Positions 1 through 8,779 of a stretch of 51,200 nucleotides of DNA are shown here, piece by piece; position 1 is the stretch's first letter; every line of letters starts with the position of its first letter. The translations under genes and the position numbers were made by a program. The notes under the pieces were generated by a model. It saw nothing but the letters and a program-made list of their open reading frames with translations, searched no databases and was not told where the DNA came from. Origin of the DNA: Thermoanaerobaculia bacterium (GTDB lineage: Bacteria; Acidobacteriota; Thermoanaerobaculia; UBA5066); contig JAJVIN010000016.1 in the NCBI GenBank assembly GCA_022071945.1, positions 1 to 51,200 of the forward strand, read 5' to 3'.

Positions 1-646
1 CCCGACGGGTCCCGAAGCGCAGTGCATCTGGGATCTGGCGAAGGCCCTCGACAGCTACATCCCCGACCCGCTGCGCGAGATCGACAAGGAATTCCTGATG
101 CCGATCGAGGACGTCTTCTCGATCTCGGGCCGCGGCACGGTGGTGACGGGCCGTGTCGAGCGTGGCCGCGTCAAGGTCGGTGACGAGGTCGAGATCATCG
201 GCCTGCGCGACACCCAGAAGAAGGTCGTCACGGGCGTCGAGATGTTCAAGAAGCTCCTCGATTCCGGCGAGGCGGGGGACAACATCGGCGTGCTCCTGCG
301 CGGCATCGAGCGGGACGACGTCGAGCGCGGTCAGGTTCTGGCCAAGCCCGGCTCGATCAAGCCCCACACGAAGTTCAAGGGCAAGGTCTACGTTCTCTCG
401 AAGGACGAGGGCGGCCGCCACACGCCGTTCTTCTCCAACTACCGCCCCCAGTTCTTCATCCGGACAACGGACGTCACCGGCGCGACGAAGCTCCCTTCTG
501 GAGTCGAGATGGTCATGCCCGGCGATGACGTCGAGCTCGAGATCGAGCTGATCGCGCCGATTGCCATCGAGAAGGGCCTGAAGTTCGCCATTCGCGAGGG
601 TGGCCGGACGGTGGGCGCCGGGACGGTCATCGAGATCATCGCCTGA
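1..646 (+). CDS. tuf: Elongation factor Tu, 3' part (5' end outside window)
   Basis: This is the C-terminal 214 residues of EF-Tu, the GTPase that delivers aminoacyl-tRNA to the ribosome. The frame is open from base 2 and ends at a TGA at 644-646. Visible parts are the end of the G domain (ALDSYIPDP), then domain II ([20 protein letters not shown]) and domain III ([20 protein letters not shown] and the closing VGAGTVIEI). The family is about 395 residues, so roughly the first 180 lie upstream of the window. The in-frame ATG at 98 is internal, not a start. The gene is the last of a str-type operon directly upstream of the S10 cluster, the usual arrangement, and is followed by a strong hairpin terminator. 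Confidence 0.97.
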   Translation, partial: PTGPEAQCIWDLAKALDSYIPDPLREIDKEFLMPIEDVFSISGRGTVVTGRVERGRVKVGDEVEIIGLRDTQKKVVTGVEMFKKLLDSGEAGDNIGVLLRGIERDDVERGQVLAKPGSIKPHTKFKGKVYVLSKDEGGRHTPFFSNYRPQFFIRTTDVTGATKLPSGVEMVMPGDDVELEIELIAPIAIEKGLKFAIREGGRTVGAGTVIEIIA

Positions 647-651
647 TCCGG

Positions 652-687
652 AAATCCGCGGGAGTGGCGACACTCCCGCGGATTTTT
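652..687 (+). terminator. Intrinsic terminator between tuf and rpsJ
   Basis: There is a perfect 14-bp stem (652-665 with 672-685) around the loop GGCGAC, running into ATTTTT at 682-687. It sits six bases after the tuf stop and about 44 bases before the rpsJ start. It should end str-operon transcripts, so the S10 cluster needs its own promoter in the short gap, or readthrough or antitermination. Confidence 0.88.
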
Positions 688-730
688 CGCCCGGCAGTTA
701 AGTTTCTGTAAAGAGAGCGAAAGGTTTCCC

Positions 731-1048
731 ATGGCAAACGACAAAATCCGGATCCGGCTGAAGGGCTACGACTACAGAATCCTCGACCAGTCGACGGGCG
801 AGATCGTCGAGACGGCGCGCCGGTCGGGGGCCAAGGTCGCCGGACCGATTCCTCTCCCGACGGCGATCTCCCGCTGGACGGTGAATCGCTCCGTCCACGT
901 GGACAAGAAGTCGCGTGAGCAATTCGAGATGCGGACCCACAAGCGGCTGCTCGACATCTTCGAGTGGACCCCGCAGACCGTCGAGGCCCTGACGAAGCTC
1001 GAGCTTCCGGCTGGCGTCGAGGTCGAAATCCGCACCATGGGCAAGTGA
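731..1048 (+). CDS. rpsJ: Ribosomal protein S10 (NusE)
   Basis: S10 is a 30S head protein and, as NusE, a partner of NusB in antitermination. The product is 105 residues, the normal length. It has the characteristic [18 protein letters not shown] opening, the loop [20 protein letters not shown] and the RTHKRLLDI segment. The start ATG follows AAAGG about ten bases upstream. It is the first gene after the tuf terminator and opens the ribosomal supercluster. Its role in antitermination makes the strong terminator just upstream notable. Confidence 0.97.
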   Translation: MANDKIRIRLKGYDYRILDQSTGEIVETARRSGAKVAGPIPLPTAISRWTVNRSVHVDKKSREQFEMRTHKRLLDIFEWTPQTVEALTKLELPAGVEVEIRTMGK

Positions 1049-1092
1049 GACGTTTCCCGTAAGCGCGGGGGACAGAACGAGACGGCACGAAG

Positions 1093-1740
1093 ATGATCAA
1101 GGGGATTTTGGGGCGCAAGATCGGCATGACCCAGGTGTTCGAGGCGGACGGGACCGTGGTCCCGGTGACCGTTGTCGAGGCGGGGCCTTGTCTGGTCGTC
1201 CAGCGCAAGACGAAAGAAAACGATGGGTACGACGCGGTCCAGCTCGGCCTCCCCGGACGGGTTTCCCCGCGGCGTTTGACGAAGGCGCAGAAGGGCCACT
1301 TCGAGAAGGCCGGTGTGCCTCCAGCGCGCACCGTGGCCGAGGTCCGTTGCGACGCGACCGACGAGGTCTCGCCGGGCGATCGCGTCCTATGCGACATCTT
1401 CGCGGCCGCTGAACAGGTCGACGTCGTCGGAATCTCGAAGGGCAAGGGCTTCCAGGGGTTCATCAAGCGCCACGGCTTTGCCGGCGGCGCGGCGACCCAC
1501 GGTTCCATGTTCCACCGGGCTCCGGGCTCGATCGGCCCCTCGGCCTATCCCTCCCGTGTCTACCCCGGGACCCGGTCTTCCGGCCGGCTCGGCGGCAAGC
1601 AGACGACCGTGAAGAACCTTCGCGTCGTCCGGGTGGATTCCGAGAACAATCTGATCTACATCCGGGGAGCCGTTCCAGGTGCCCGGAACGCGGTCATCAA
1701 GATCGTGAAGCGGCTGGCCGGCGCCCGGCCGGCGGCGTGA
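1093..1740 (+). CDS. rplC: Ribosomal protein L3
   Basis: L3 is a 50S assembly-initiating protein whose loops reach the peptidyl-transferase region. The product is 215 residues. The family start is visible ([16 protein letters not shown]), as is the diagnostic central stretch [13 protein letters not shown] followed by [14 protein letters not shown] and [11 protein letters not shown]. The length is slightly above the usual 205-210 because of a short Ala-rich end. It lies 44 bases after rpsJ, in normal S10-operon order. Confidence 0.97.
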   Translation: MIKGILGRKIGMTQVFEADGTVVPVTVVEAGPCLVVQRKTKENDGYDAVQLGLPGRVSPRRLTKAQKGHFEKAGVPPARTVAEVRCDATDEVSPGDRVLCDIFAAAEQVDVVGISKGKGFQGFIKRHGFAGGAATHGSMFHRAPGSIGPSAYPSRVYPGTRSSGRLGGKQTTVKNLRVVRVDSENNLIYIRGAVPGARNAVIKIVKRLAGARPAA

Positions 1741-1766
1741 CACGGGGCTGAAGGCGAGGACGAGTC

Positions 1767-2420
1767 ATGGACGATAGAAACACCGAAGCCCTGAAGGTGA
1801 TCGTGGTTCCGATCAAGAACCTGAAGAACGAGACGGTCGGCGAGGCGAGCCTGCCCGAATCGATCTTCGGCGTCACCTTCAAGTCGCACGTCGTGTGGGA
1901 GACGGTCAAGGCGATCCGCGCCGCTTCCCGCGCCGGCACGCACAAGACGAAGACCCGTTCCGAGGTTTCCGGAAGCGGCAAGAAGCCCTTCAAACAGAAG
2001 CACACGGGCCGGGCCCGCCAGGGAGGCGGACGTCCGCCGATTCACCGGCACGGCGGCACGGTTCATGGTCCGACCCCGCGGTCGTATGCCCTCGGCATCA
2101 ACCGCGGAACGAAAAAGGCCGCCCTGCGCTGCGTCCTGTCGGAGCGCCTGCGCGAGAACAAGCTCGTTCTCATCGAGAGCCTCGCGCTCCCGACCCACCG
2201 GACGAAGGACCTCGCGGAGATCGTGAAGGGTCTGGGGTTGACGGGCAAGGCGCTCCTGGTCGACCGCCACGGCAACAAGAACTTGGCGCTGGCGGCCGCG
2301 AACAACCCCAAGGTCGAGGCCATCGACGCACTGAGCCTGAATGCCTACAACGGGCTCAACGCCGAGACGATCGTCCTCACCGAAGAGGCGCTCCGCGCCG
2401 TCAGCGAGGTGCTCGGATGA
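1767..2420 (+). CDS. rplD: Ribosomal protein L4
   Basis: L4 is a 50S protein whose extended loop lines the constriction of the nascent-peptide tunnel. The product is 217 residues. The tunnel loop is recognisable at residues 63-100 (SGSGKKPFKQKHTGRARQ). The position normally occupied by Gly in the QKGTGRAR motif is His79 here, and the following GSIRSP-type segment is GGGRPP, so the loop is somewhat divergent. The C-terminal half is a typical L4 globular domain ending in [10 protein letters not shown]. The stop overlaps the rplW start by four bases (ATGA). Compare the unusual L22 hairpin, which meets L4 at the same tunnel constriction. Confidence 0.96.
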   Translation: MDDRNTEALKVIVVPIKNLKNETVGEASLPESIFGVTFKSHVVWETVKAIRAASRAGTHKTKTRSEVSGSGKKPFKQKHTGRARQGGGRPPIHRHGGTVHGPTPRSYALGINRGTKKAALRCVLSERLRENKLVLIESLALPTHRTKDLAEIVKGLGLTGKALLVDRHGNKNLALAAANNPKVEAIDALSLNAYNGLNAETIVLTEEALRAVSEVLG

Positions 2421-2722
2421 AGCCGGCCCAGTCCATCATCCTCAAGCCGATCGTGACCGAAAAGTCCGCGCGGATGACCCAGACCGCGCACCTCATCACG
2501 TTCGAGGTGGACCGCGACGCCAACAAGATCGAGATCCGAAAGGCCGTCGAGACCCTCTTCTCCGTCAAGGTCGCGGCCGTTCACTGCGTCAAGGTCCCCG
2601 GGAAGATCCGGAGGGTCGCGCGCACATCGGGCCGCTTCATCGGCAAGACGTCCGACAAGAAGAAGGCCTACGTGACACTCAAGGCGGGCGAGAAGCTGCC
2701 GCCGATCTTCGAGGGGGTGTGA
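2417..2722 (+). CDS. rplW: Ribosomal protein L23
   Basis: L23 sits at the tunnel exit of the 50S subunit and is the docking site for trigger factor and SRP. The ATG at 2417 overlaps the rplD stop (ATGA), which fixes the start and implies translational coupling. The product is 101 residues, a normal length. Family features are [14 protein letters not shown] near the N terminus, the central [17 protein letters not shown] and the late [18 protein letters not shown] longer open frame upstream is out-of-frame rplD coding sequence and was discarded. Confidence 0.95.
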   Translation: MKPAQSIILKPIVTEKSARMTQTAHLITFEVDRDANKIEIRKAVETLFSVKVAAVHCVKVPGKIRRVARTSGRFIGKTSDKKKAYVTLKAGEKLPPIFEGV

Positions 2723-2723
2723 C

Positions 2724-3545
2724 ATGCCGGTGAAAACCTACAAGCCGACCTCCCCCGGGATGCGCCAGCGTTCGACCTCCGACTTCGCCGAGATCACGAA
2801 GGCGACACCCGAGAAGTCGCTCACGCGCGGAAAGACCCGCACGGGCGGCCGCAACAGCCTCGGGCAGCTGACCTCGTGGTTCCGCGGGGGCGGACACAAG
2901 AAGCGCTACCGCGACATCGACTTCCTGCGCGAAAAGCATGGGATCCCCGCCAAGGTGGCCTCGATCGAGTACGACCCGAACCGCTCCGCCCGCATCGCCC
3001 TCCTCCACTATCGCGATGGCGAGAAGCGCTACATCGTGGCGCCGGTCGGCCTGACCGTCGGGCAGGAAGTGGTCTCGGGCCCCGGGGCCGACATCGTCGT
3101 CGGGAACGCGCTTCCCCTGAAGATCATCCCGGTCGGCACCAACGTCCACGCGGTCGAGCTGCAGCCCGGCCATGGAGCGCAGCTGGCGCGCGCGGCGGGG
3201 ACCTCGGTTCAGCTGATGGCGCGCGAGGGCGCTCACGCCCTCCTGCGTCTGCCGTCCGGCGAGCTCCGGAAGGTTCCCATCGACTGCTACGCGACCATCG
3301 GCCAGGTGGGCAACGTGGAGCACGAGAACGTGGCGGTCGGAAAGGCCGGCCGGAACCGCTGGCTGGGCTGGCGCTCCCACAACCGGGGCGTCGCGATGAA
3401 TCCGGTCGACCACCCGATGGGCGGCGGCGAGGGCAAGACCTCCGGCGGACGTCATCCGTGCTCCCCGTGGGGCTGGAAGACGAAGGGTTACAAGACCCGC
3501 AACAACAAGCGGACTGACAAGTTCATCGTGAAGCGCCGCAAGTAA
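2724..3545 (+). CDS. rplB: Ribosomal protein L2
   Basis: L2 is one of the most conserved 50S proteins and is needed for subunit association and peptidyl transfer. The product is 273 residues, the normal length. Typical segments are [11 protein letters not shown], the RNA-binding core around [11 protein letters not shown], and the C-terminal block [16 protein letters not shown] with the conserved His of the GGGEG loop region, ending [16 protein letters not shown]. The start is one base after the rplW stop, so the genes are almost certainly co-translated. Confidence 0.98.
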   Translation: MPVKTYKPTSPGMRQRSTSDFAEITKATPEKSLTRGKTRTGGRNSLGQLTSWFRGGGHKKRYRDIDFLREKHGIPAKVASIEYDPNRSARIALLHYRDGEKRYIVAPVGLTVGQEVVSGPGADIVVGNALPLKIIPVGTNVHAVELQPGHGAQLARAAGTSVQLMAREGAHALLRLPSGELRKVPIDCYATIGQVGNVEHENVAVGKAGRNRWLGWRSHNRGVAMNPVDHPMGGGEGKTSGGRHPCSPWGWKTKGYKTRNNKRTDKFIVKRRK

Positions 3546-3578
3546 GCGACAGGCGTCAGAGAAGTCAGAGGAAGTTAG

Positions 3579-3875
3579 ATGTCCCGTTCGACAAAAAAAG
3601 GTCCGTTCATTGACGACCACCTGCTCGAGAAGGTCAACGCGCTGAACGAGACGCGCGAGAAGAAGGTCCTCAAGACCTGGTCCCGCCGATCGGTGATCGT
3701 GCCCGAGATGGTCGGCCACACGCTTGCGGTACACAACGGAAAGAAGTTCATCCCGGTCTACGTGTCGGAGAACATGGTCGGGCACAAGCTCGGCGAGTTC
3801 TCGCCGACTCGCACCTTCAAGGGCCACTCCGGCAAGAAGGTCGAGAAGGGTGCCGCTCCGGCGCCGCCGAAGTGA
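3579..3875 (+). CDS. rpsS: Ribosomal protein S19
   Basis: S19 is a 30S head protein at the A-site finger and S13 interface. The product is 98 residues and starts [19 protein letters not shown]. It contains the family signature region with [16 protein letters not shown] and [11 protein letters not shown] short Lys/Ala/Pro-rich tail follows. An AGAGGAAG ribosome-binding region precedes the ATG. It lies in the expected place between L2 and L22. Confidence 0.97.
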   Translation: MSRSTKKGPFIDDHLLEKVNALNETREKKVLKTWSRRSVIVPEMVGHTLAVHNGKKFIPVYVSENMVGHKLGEFSPTRTFKGHSGKKVEKGAAPAPPK

Positions 3876-3885
3876 GGAAGCAGAG

Positions 3886-4434
3886 ATGGAAGCAAAGGCA
3901 AGACTGCGTCACTATCGCGGGGCCGCCCAGAAGGTGAGGCTGGTGGCCGACCTCGTCCGGATGAAGCCGGTCGGGCACGCCCTGGCCCTCCTGCGGACGA
4001 CGTCGAAGGCGTGCGGAACCGATCTGGCGAAGGTCCTCGAGTCCGCCGTCGCCAACGCGAAGCAAACGGACGCCACGATCGACGCGGACGCCCTCGTCGT
4101 CTCGGAGATCATGATCGACGGAGCCGGCAAGAAGCCGCTGCAGCAGAACATGATGCTTCGGTCGGTGTCGAACTACAAGAAGCGCTTTGCCCGGCCCCGC
4201 TTCATGAGCGGACCTCAGGGCCGCATGTGGCTGGTGCCGCGTCCCTTCTGCCACGTCACGATCGTCGTGTCCGACGATCCGGCGGTACGGAAGAAGGCGG
4301 GCCTGCCCGCCGAGACGGCCAAGCCGGTCGCCCGGCGCGGCCGGACATCGCGGATCGGAGCCGCCATCGCGGCGGCCGGCGCGCGTCCGCCCCGGGGCAA
4401 GAAGACCAGCGAGAAGAGCGAGAAGGCGGAGTAA
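3886..4434 (+). CDS. rplV: Ribosomal protein L22 with enlarged tunnel hairpin and C-terminal tail
   Basis: L22 is a 50S protein whose beta-hairpin lines the nascent-peptide tunnel opposite L4. The start at 3886 follows GAGGAAGCAGAG. The N-terminal 75 residues are normal ([27 protein letters not shown]). The segment from IDG (residue 77) to HVT (about residue 125) is 49 residues where E. coli L22 has 29. The extra residues fall before and within the hairpin (around [20 protein letters not shown] and [12 protein letters not shown]). The core ends at VTIVVSD, and a tail of about 50 Arg/Ala/Lys-rich residues follows, giving 182 residues against the usual 110. There is no frameshift sign, and the reading frame is clean into the short gap before rpsC. 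Confidence 0.93.
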   Translation: MEAKARLRHYRGAAQKVRLVADLVRMKPVGHALALLRTTSKACGTDLAKVLESAVANAKQTDATIDADALVVSEIMIDGAGKKPLQQNMMLRSVSNYKKRFARPRFMSGPQGRMWLVPRPFCHVTIVVSDDPAVRKKAGLPAETAKPVARRGRTSRIGAAIAAAGARPPRGKKTSEKSEKAE

Positions 4435-4444
4435 AGGGACGACT

Positions 4445-5092
4445 ATGGGTCAGAAGGTACATCCGTACGGATTCCGGATCGGCTACAACCGGACGTGGCA
4501 CTCGCGCTGGTACTCTGAGAAGAAGTACCTCGGCTACCTCCACGACGATCTGAAGCTCAGGGACGAGTTGAAGCGGGAGCTCGCCAACGCCGCCGTCTCC
4601 GAGATCGAGATCGAGCGGGGCAACAAGCTCAAGATCAACATCATGACCGCGCGTCCGGGCGTCATCATCGGCAAGAAGGGGGCTTCGGTCGACCTTCTGC
4701 GCGACCGGCTCCAGCGCCGTCTCGGCAAGGACATCCAGGTCAACATCCTGGAGATCCAGCGTCCCGAGACCGACGCCCAGCTCGTGGCGGAGTCGATCGC
4801 GATGCAGATCGAGCGCCGCGTGGCCTTCCGCCGGGCGATGAAGAAGGGGATGGAATCGGCCTTTCGCTTCGGGGCCCAGGGGATCAAGATCCGCTGCTCC
4901 GGCCGCCTGAACGGGGCCGAGATCGCCCGGAGCGAGTGGTATCAGGAAGGCCGGCTGCCCCTGCACACGCTGAAGGCCGACATCGACTATGGGTTCGCCG
5001 AGGCCCGCACGACGTACGGGAAGATCGGCATCAAGTGCTGGATTTACAAGGGAGACCTGCACCGGGCGAAGTCGCGCCGCCGGGCGGCCTGA
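4445..5092 (+). CDS. rpsC: Ribosomal protein S3
   Basis: S3 is a 30S protein at the mRNA entry channel with helicase activity. The product is 215 residues and starts [18 protein letters not shown]. The KH domain is visible with [19 protein letters not shown], and the C-terminal S3 domain with [19 protein letters not shown] and the closing [14 protein letters not shown]. The length is normal. It starts ten bases after rplV. The 81-base gap to rplP contains a short GC-rich hairpin (CCCGGC/GCCGGG near 5117-5134) with no T tract, so probably not a terminator. Confidence 0.97.
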   Translation: MGQKVHPYGFRIGYNRTWHSRWYSEKKYLGYLHDDLKLRDELKRELANAAVSEIEIERGNKLKINIMTARPGVIIGKKGASVDLLRDRLQRRLGKDIQVNILEIQRPETDAQLVAESIAMQIERRVAFRRAMKKGMESAFRFGAQGIKIRCSGRLNGAEIARSEWYQEGRLPLHTLKADIDYGFAEARTTYGKIGIKCWIYKGDLHRAKSRRRAA

Positions 5093-5173
5093 CGCAGGAT
5101 CTGTCCCAGCCCGTCCCGGCGGCACTGCCGGGGCGGCGGGGGCGGCGAGAGAGAGATTTGAGGTTTAACGACC

Positions 5174-5599
5174 ATGTTGATGCCGTCTAAAGTCAAGTAT
5201 CGGAAGCAGCAGAAAGGGCGCCGGCGGGGTACGGCTCTTCGCGGTTCTTCTCTCGCTTTCGGCGATTTCGCGCTGCAGGCCATGGAGTGCGGGTGGCTGA
5301 CCGCCCGGCAGCTCGAGGCGGGCCGTGTGGCCATCCAGCGCCACGTCAAGCGCGGTGGGAAACTCTGGATCCGGGTCTTCCCGGACAAGCCGATCACCAA
5401 GAAGCCCGCGGAAACCCGTATGGGCAAGGGGAAGGGCGCTCCCGAGGGTTGGGTCGCCGTGATCAAGCCGGCCCGGCTGATCTTCGAGATCGAGGGTGTG
5501 GACGAGAAGACCGCGCGAGAGGCCTTCGGGCTCGCGCAGGACAAGATCGGGATCAAGACCCGGTTCGTCACCCGGGAAGTTCTCGAGTCGGTGAGGTGA
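5174..5599 (+). CDS. rplP: Ribosomal protein L16
   Basis: L16 is a 50S protein near the A-site tRNA elbow, homologous to L10e. The product is 141 residues and starts [16 protein letters not shown], the usual MLMP opening, which supports the first ATG. Conserved parts are [20 protein letters not shown] and [19 protein letters not shown], which carries the GKGKG loop near the peptidyl-transferase centre. The length is normal. It is six bases from rpmC. Confidence 0.97.
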   Translation: MLMPSKVKYRKQQKGRRRGTALRGSSLAFGDFALQAMECGWLTARQLEAGRVAIQRHVKRGGKLWIRVFPDKPITKKPAETRMGKGKGAPEGWVAVIKPARLIFEIEGVDEKTAREAFGLAQDKIGIKTRFVTREVLESVR

Positions 5600-5604
5600 C
5601 CGGT

Positions 5605-5826
5605 ATGAAGATCGATCAGATGACCGAATGGGGAGACGCGGAGCGCGAGCAGAAGGAAAAGGAGTGGCGCCAGGCCCTCTTCAACCTCCGGATGCAGAAG
5701 GCGCAGGGACAGCTGGACAACCCGATGAAGATCCGTGAGCTCAGGCGGGACATCGCCCGCCTGAAGATGCTCGGATCGATGGCCGCCCGCCCAGAGGCGA
5801 AGCCGGCCAAGGGAGCGAAGGGATGA
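5605..5826 (+). CDS. rpmC: Ribosomal protein L29
   Basis: L29 is a small helical 50S protein next to L23 at the tunnel exit. The start ATG at 5605 lies six bases after rplP and follows GAGGTGACCGGT. The product is 73 residues. The family core is EWRQALFNLRMQKAQGQLDN followed by IRELRRDIARLKML. A short Ala/Lys tail follows. The stop overlaps the rpsQ start (ATGA at 5823). A longer frame that opens upstream is an rplP shadow. Confidence 0.95.
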   Translation: MKIDQMTEWGDAEREQKEKEWRQALFNLRMQKAQGQLDNPMKIRELRRDIARLKMLGSMAARPEAKPAKGAKG

Positions 5827-6146
5827 GCGAGACCACACCGGCCCTGCCGGCCCAGAGGAAGCGCCGCACGAAGAAGGTCGGCACGGTCGTGTCGACGAAG
5901 ATGGAGAAGACGGTCGTGGTCGAGGTGACCCGGACCGTCCGGGAAGCCCGCTACGGGCGTTACATGAAGCAGTCGAAGAAGTTCCTCGCGGACGACCGCG
6001 TTCTCGGCGCTCGCCTGGGCGACATCGTCGAGATCGAGGAGACGCGCCCCCTTTCCGCGCGGAAGCGCTGGAGGGTTCGGGCCATCGTCAAGAGGAGCGC
6101 GCAGCACGTGAGGGCGGCGGCCCCGGCTGCGGCTCCGGGCAACTGA
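5823..6146 (+). CDS. rpsQ: Ribosomal protein S17
   Basis: S17 is an OB-fold 30S protein that binds 16S rRNA early in assembly. The product is 107 residues, longer than the usual 80-85 because of about 12 extra residues at the N terminus and an Ala-rich tail. The core is clear: GTVVSTKMEKTVVVEVTR, YMKQSKKFLADD and GDIVEIEETRPLSARKRWRV. It is coupled to rpmC by a four-base overlap. Confidence 0.96.
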   Translation: MSETTPALPAQRKRRTKKVGTVVSTKMEKTVVVEVTRTVREARYGRYMKQSKKFLADDRVLGARLGDIVEIEETRPLSARKRWRVRAIVKRSAQHVRAAAPAAAPGN

Positions 6147-6175
6147 ATCCGAGAGCGAAGCGAGGAGGATGACCT

Positions 6176-6550
6176 GTGATCCAGATGGGAACGATCCTGG
6201 AGGTCGCGGACAACTCGGGAGCCCGCAAGCTCTCCTGCATCCGGCTAAAGGGCGGGTCGGTCGGCCTCTATGGCCGGCTCGGGGACATCATCACCTGCGC
6301 GGTGAAGGAGTCCAACCCTGACGCCCCGGACAACGTCAAGAAGGGGAAGGTCGTCAAGGCCGTGATCGTCAGGACGCGGAGGGAGCAGCGCCGCAAGGAC
6401 GGCAGCTACATCCGGTTCGACAACAACGCTGCCGTTTTGATCAACAACGACCGCGAGCCGATCGGCACGCGCGTGTTCGGACCCGTGGCCCGGGAGCTCC
6501 GCGAGAAGAAGTTCATGAAGATCATCTCGCTGGCCCCCGAGGTCATCTGA
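6176..6550 (+). CDS. rplN: Ribosomal protein L14
   Basis: L14 is a 50S protein at the subunit interface, contacting 16S rRNA and the target of the silencing factor RsfS. The start is GTG at 6176, nine bases after GAGGAGG, a near-ideal ribosome-binding site. The product is 124 residues and begins [19 protein letters not shown]. Conserved segments are [13 protein letters not shown] and the closing [20 protein letters not shown]. The length is normal. Confidence 0.97.
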   Translation: MIQMGTILEVADNSGARKLSCIRLKGGSVGLYGRLGDIITCAVKESNPDAPDNVKKGKVVKAVIVRTRREQRRKDGSYIRFDNNAAVLINNDREPIGTRVFGPVARELREKKFMKIISLAPEVI

Positions 6551-6622
6551 AAGGGACGGGCTGACAAGCCCGAGGCTGCCGAGACGAGACGGGCGCGCAA
6601 GCGTCGAAGGTGAGATAAGGAA

Positions 6623-6982
6623 ATGAGGAAGAAAAAGGCGGAGTACACCGGCAAGTTCCGGATCCGGAAGGGAGACGAGGTCATCGTCATTTCCGGAAAG
6701 GACCAGGGGGCCAGCGGAAAGGTCCTCCGTTGCCTGCCTTCGAAGGGCCGGGTGATCGTCGAGGGCGTGAACATGATCAAGCGCGCCACGCGTCCGAACC
6801 CTCAGAAGAACATCAAGGGTGGCATCCTCGAGCGCGAGGCGCCCATCGCGGTCTCCAACGTCATGATCAAGGACCCGGGGACCGGCAAGGCCACCCGGAT
6901 CGGCGTCCGGGTCGAGGGGCAGGAGCGGGTTCGCTTCGCAAGGAAGAGCAAGTCAACGATTGCCTCGGGGGCCGAGAGGTAG
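6623..6982 (+). CDS. rplX: Ribosomal protein L24
   Basis: L24 is a 50S assembly-initiator protein near the tunnel exit. The product is 119 residues, slightly above the usual 105. It shows the KOW motif [20 protein letters not shown] and the conserved [18 protein letters not shown]. The start ATG follows AAGGTGAGATAAGG. It lies 72 bases after rplN and six before rplE. Confidence 0.96.
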   Translation: MRKKKAEYTGKFRIRKGDEVIVISGKDQGASGKVLRCLPSKGRVIVEGVNMIKRATRPNPQKNIKGGILEREAPIAVSNVMIKDPGTGKATRIGVRVEGQERVRFARKSKSTIASGAER

Positions 6983-6988
6983 AAGGTC

Positions 6989-7531
6989 ATGACGGCACGA
7001 CTGCAGGATAGGTACAAGAAGGAAGTGGTCCCGGTCCTGAAGAAGGAATTCGGGATCGAGAACGTGATGGCCATTCCCCGGCTGGAGAAGGTCGTCCTGA
7101 ACATGGGCGTCGGGGAGGCGATCACCAATGTCAAGATCGTCGAGGCCGCCGCGGACGAGCTGACGAAGATCGCCGGACAGAAGGCCGTCATCACGCGGGC
7201 CCGCAAGTCGATCGCGTCGTTCAAGCTGAGGGCCGGCATGCCGATTGGCTGCCGGGTCACGCTGCGCGGCGCGAGGATGTACGAGTTCCTCGACCGGCTC
7301 ATGAACATCGCCCTCCCGCGCGTCCGCGACTTTCGGGGCGTCGCTTCCCGGGCCTTCGACGGCCGCGGGAACTACACGCTCGGAATAAGGGACCACCTGA
7401 TCTTCCCCGAGATCGATCCGGCGAAGGTCGAGAAGTCGAAGGGCCTCAACATCACCATCGTCACCTCGGCGGGTTCGGACGACCGCGCCCGGGTTCTCCT
7501 TCGGGAACTCGGCATGCCGTTCGGGAAATAG
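6989..7531 (+). CDS. rplE: Ribosomal protein L5
   Basis: L5 is a 50S central-protuberance protein that binds 5S rRNA and contacts P-site tRNA. The product is 180 residues and starts [17 protein letters not shown]. Conserved blocks are [51 protein letters not shown] and [17 protein letters not shown]. The length is normal. AGAAGGTC lies upstream of the ATG. Confidence 0.97.
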   Translation: MTARLQDRYKKEVVPVLKKEFGIENVMAIPRLEKVVLNMGVGEAITNVKIVEAAADELTKIAGQKAVITRARKSIASFKLRAGMPIGCRVTLRGARMYEFLDRLMNIALPRVRDFRGVASRAFDGRGNYTLGIRDHLIFPEIDPAKVEKSKGLNITIVTSAGSDDRARVLLRELGMPFGK

Positions 7532-7545
7532 GGAGAAAGTAATCG

Positions 7546-7731
7546 ATGGCTCGTCGTGCTTCGATCATCAAGGCGAACAGGAAACCGAAGTTTGCGGTGA
7601 GGCAGCACAACCGCTGCAAGATTTGCGGGCGGCCGCGCGCGTTCCTGAGGAAATTCGGCGCCTGCCGTATCTGCTTCCGCAACCTCTCGCTCGCGGGCTA
7701 CATCCCGGGCGTGACCAAGGCTTCCTGGTAG
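7546..7731 (+). CDS. rpsN: Ribosomal protein S14, zinc-binding type
   Basis: This is the short 61-residue type-Z S14 of the 30S head. It has an intact zinc ribbon: [20 protein letters not shown], two CxxC pairs fifteen residues apart. It ends ASW, as is typical for the type. It lies between rplE and rpsH. The C+ form tells against Gammaproteobacteria and fits Acidobacteriota, Firmicutes, Thermotogae and others. No zinc-free paralogue is in this window. Confidence 0.97.
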   Translation: MARRASIIKANRKPKFAVRQHNRCKICGRPRAFLRKFGACRICFRNLSLAGYIPGVTKASW

Positions 7732-7743
7732 GAGAGAGTTCCC

Positions 7744-8142
7744 GTGAGCACCTCTGATCCGATTTCAGATCTCCTCACCCGTGTCCGCAATTCCCTCGTG
7801 GCGCGCCACGAGAAGATCGATGTCCCCTCCTCGCGCCTGAAGGTCGAGATCGCCCGGATTCTCAAGGAGGCGGGGTACATCAAGAACTACAAGGTTCTCG
7901 ATGACAAGGGAGCCGGACTGCTCCGCCTGTACCTGAAGTACGACGAGTCCGGCAATCCCGTCATCCATGGCGTCGCCCGGGTTTCCAAGCCCGGCCGCCG
8001 TCTGTACCGCGGGAAAACCGAGCTGCCGGAAGTCCTGGGCGGACTCGGCATCTCGATCATTTCGACGTCTCAGGGCCTCCTGACCGACCACGATGCGCGC
8101 AAGCGCGGCATCGGGGGCGAGGTCGTCTGCTCTGTGTGGTGA
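7744..8142 (+). CDS. rpsH: Ribosomal protein S8
   Basis: S8 is a 30S assembly protein and, in many bacteria, the feedback repressor of the spc operon. The product is 132 residues from a GTG at 7744, 12 bases after the rpsN stop and preceded by GGAGAGAG. It starts MSTSDPISDLLTRVRNSLVARH. The C-terminal signature SKPGRRLYRG is followed by GLGISIISTSQGLLTDHDARKRGIGGEVVCSVW at 7744+300 onwards, the classic S8 end. The length is normal. Confidence 0.97.
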   Translation: MSTSDPISDLLTRVRNSLVARHEKIDVPSSRLKVEIARILKEAGYIKNYKVLDDKGAGLLRLYLKYDESGNPVIHGVARVSKPGRRLYRGKTELPEVLGGLGISIISTSQGLLTDHDARKRGIGGEVVCSVW

Positions 8143-8203
8143 GGGATCACCCGCCACGCCGGACGGGAGTCCGGTTCTGCGGGGATCCGGGAGAGAGAAA
8201 GCG

Positions 8204-8761
8204 ATGTCGCGAATTGGAAAGAAACCGATCGTGCTCCCGAAGGGCGTCGAAGTGAAGGTCGAGGCGGGCGCGGTCATGGTGAAGGGCCCGAAGGGGTCGC
8301 TGTCGACGCCGGTCCTCGCCGGCATGCAGGTGGGCGTCAAGGACGGGAAGGTCGAGGTCACTCGTCAGGGCGACGAGAAGCAGGACCGCGCCTTTCACGG
8401 ACTCAACCGCGCCCTCCTGCAGAATGCCGTCCTCGGCGTGACCGAGGGCTACACGAAGAAGATCGACCTCGTGGGGGTCGGCTACAAGGCCGAGGTCAAG
8501 GGGAACGACGTGGTGTTCTCCTGCGGCTACTCGCACCCTGTCGTTTTTCCGATGCCCGCCGGGATCAAGATCGACGTGGCCGCGGACGCCAAGGCGAAGG
8601 AAGTCACCCACATCACGGTGACGGGGGCCGACAAGCAGAAGGTCGGCCAGGTCGCCAAGCAGATCCGCGAGATCAAGCCTCCGGATCCCTACAAACTGAA
8701 GGGTTTCCGGTTCGTCGGCGAGATCCTCAAGAAGAAGGCCGGCAAGGCCACTGGAAAGTAA
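8204..8761 (+). CDS. rplF: Ribosomal protein L6
   Basis: L6 is a 50S protein near the sarcin-ricin loop and factor-binding site. The start ATG at 8204 follows GGGAGAGAGAAAGCG and gives the standard opening MSRIGKKPIVLPKGVEV. The product is 185 residues. It ends with the conserved IREIKPPDPYKLKGFRFVGE; most bacteria have PEPYKGKG, so K-L for K-G is a small difference. The frame that opens at 8093 is upstream noncoding plus rpsH shadow. Confidence 0.96.
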   Translation: MSRIGKKPIVLPKGVEVKVEAGAVMVKGPKGSLSTPVLAGMQVGVKDGKVEVTRQGDEKQDRAFHGLNRALLQNAVLGVTEGYTKKIDLVGVGYKAEVKGNDVVFSCGYSHPVVFPMPAGIKIDVAADAKAKEVTHITVTGADKQKVGQVAKQIREIKPPDPYKLKGFRFVGEILKKKAGKATGK

Positions 8762-8779
8762 CGAGGGAGAGGAAGCCAA

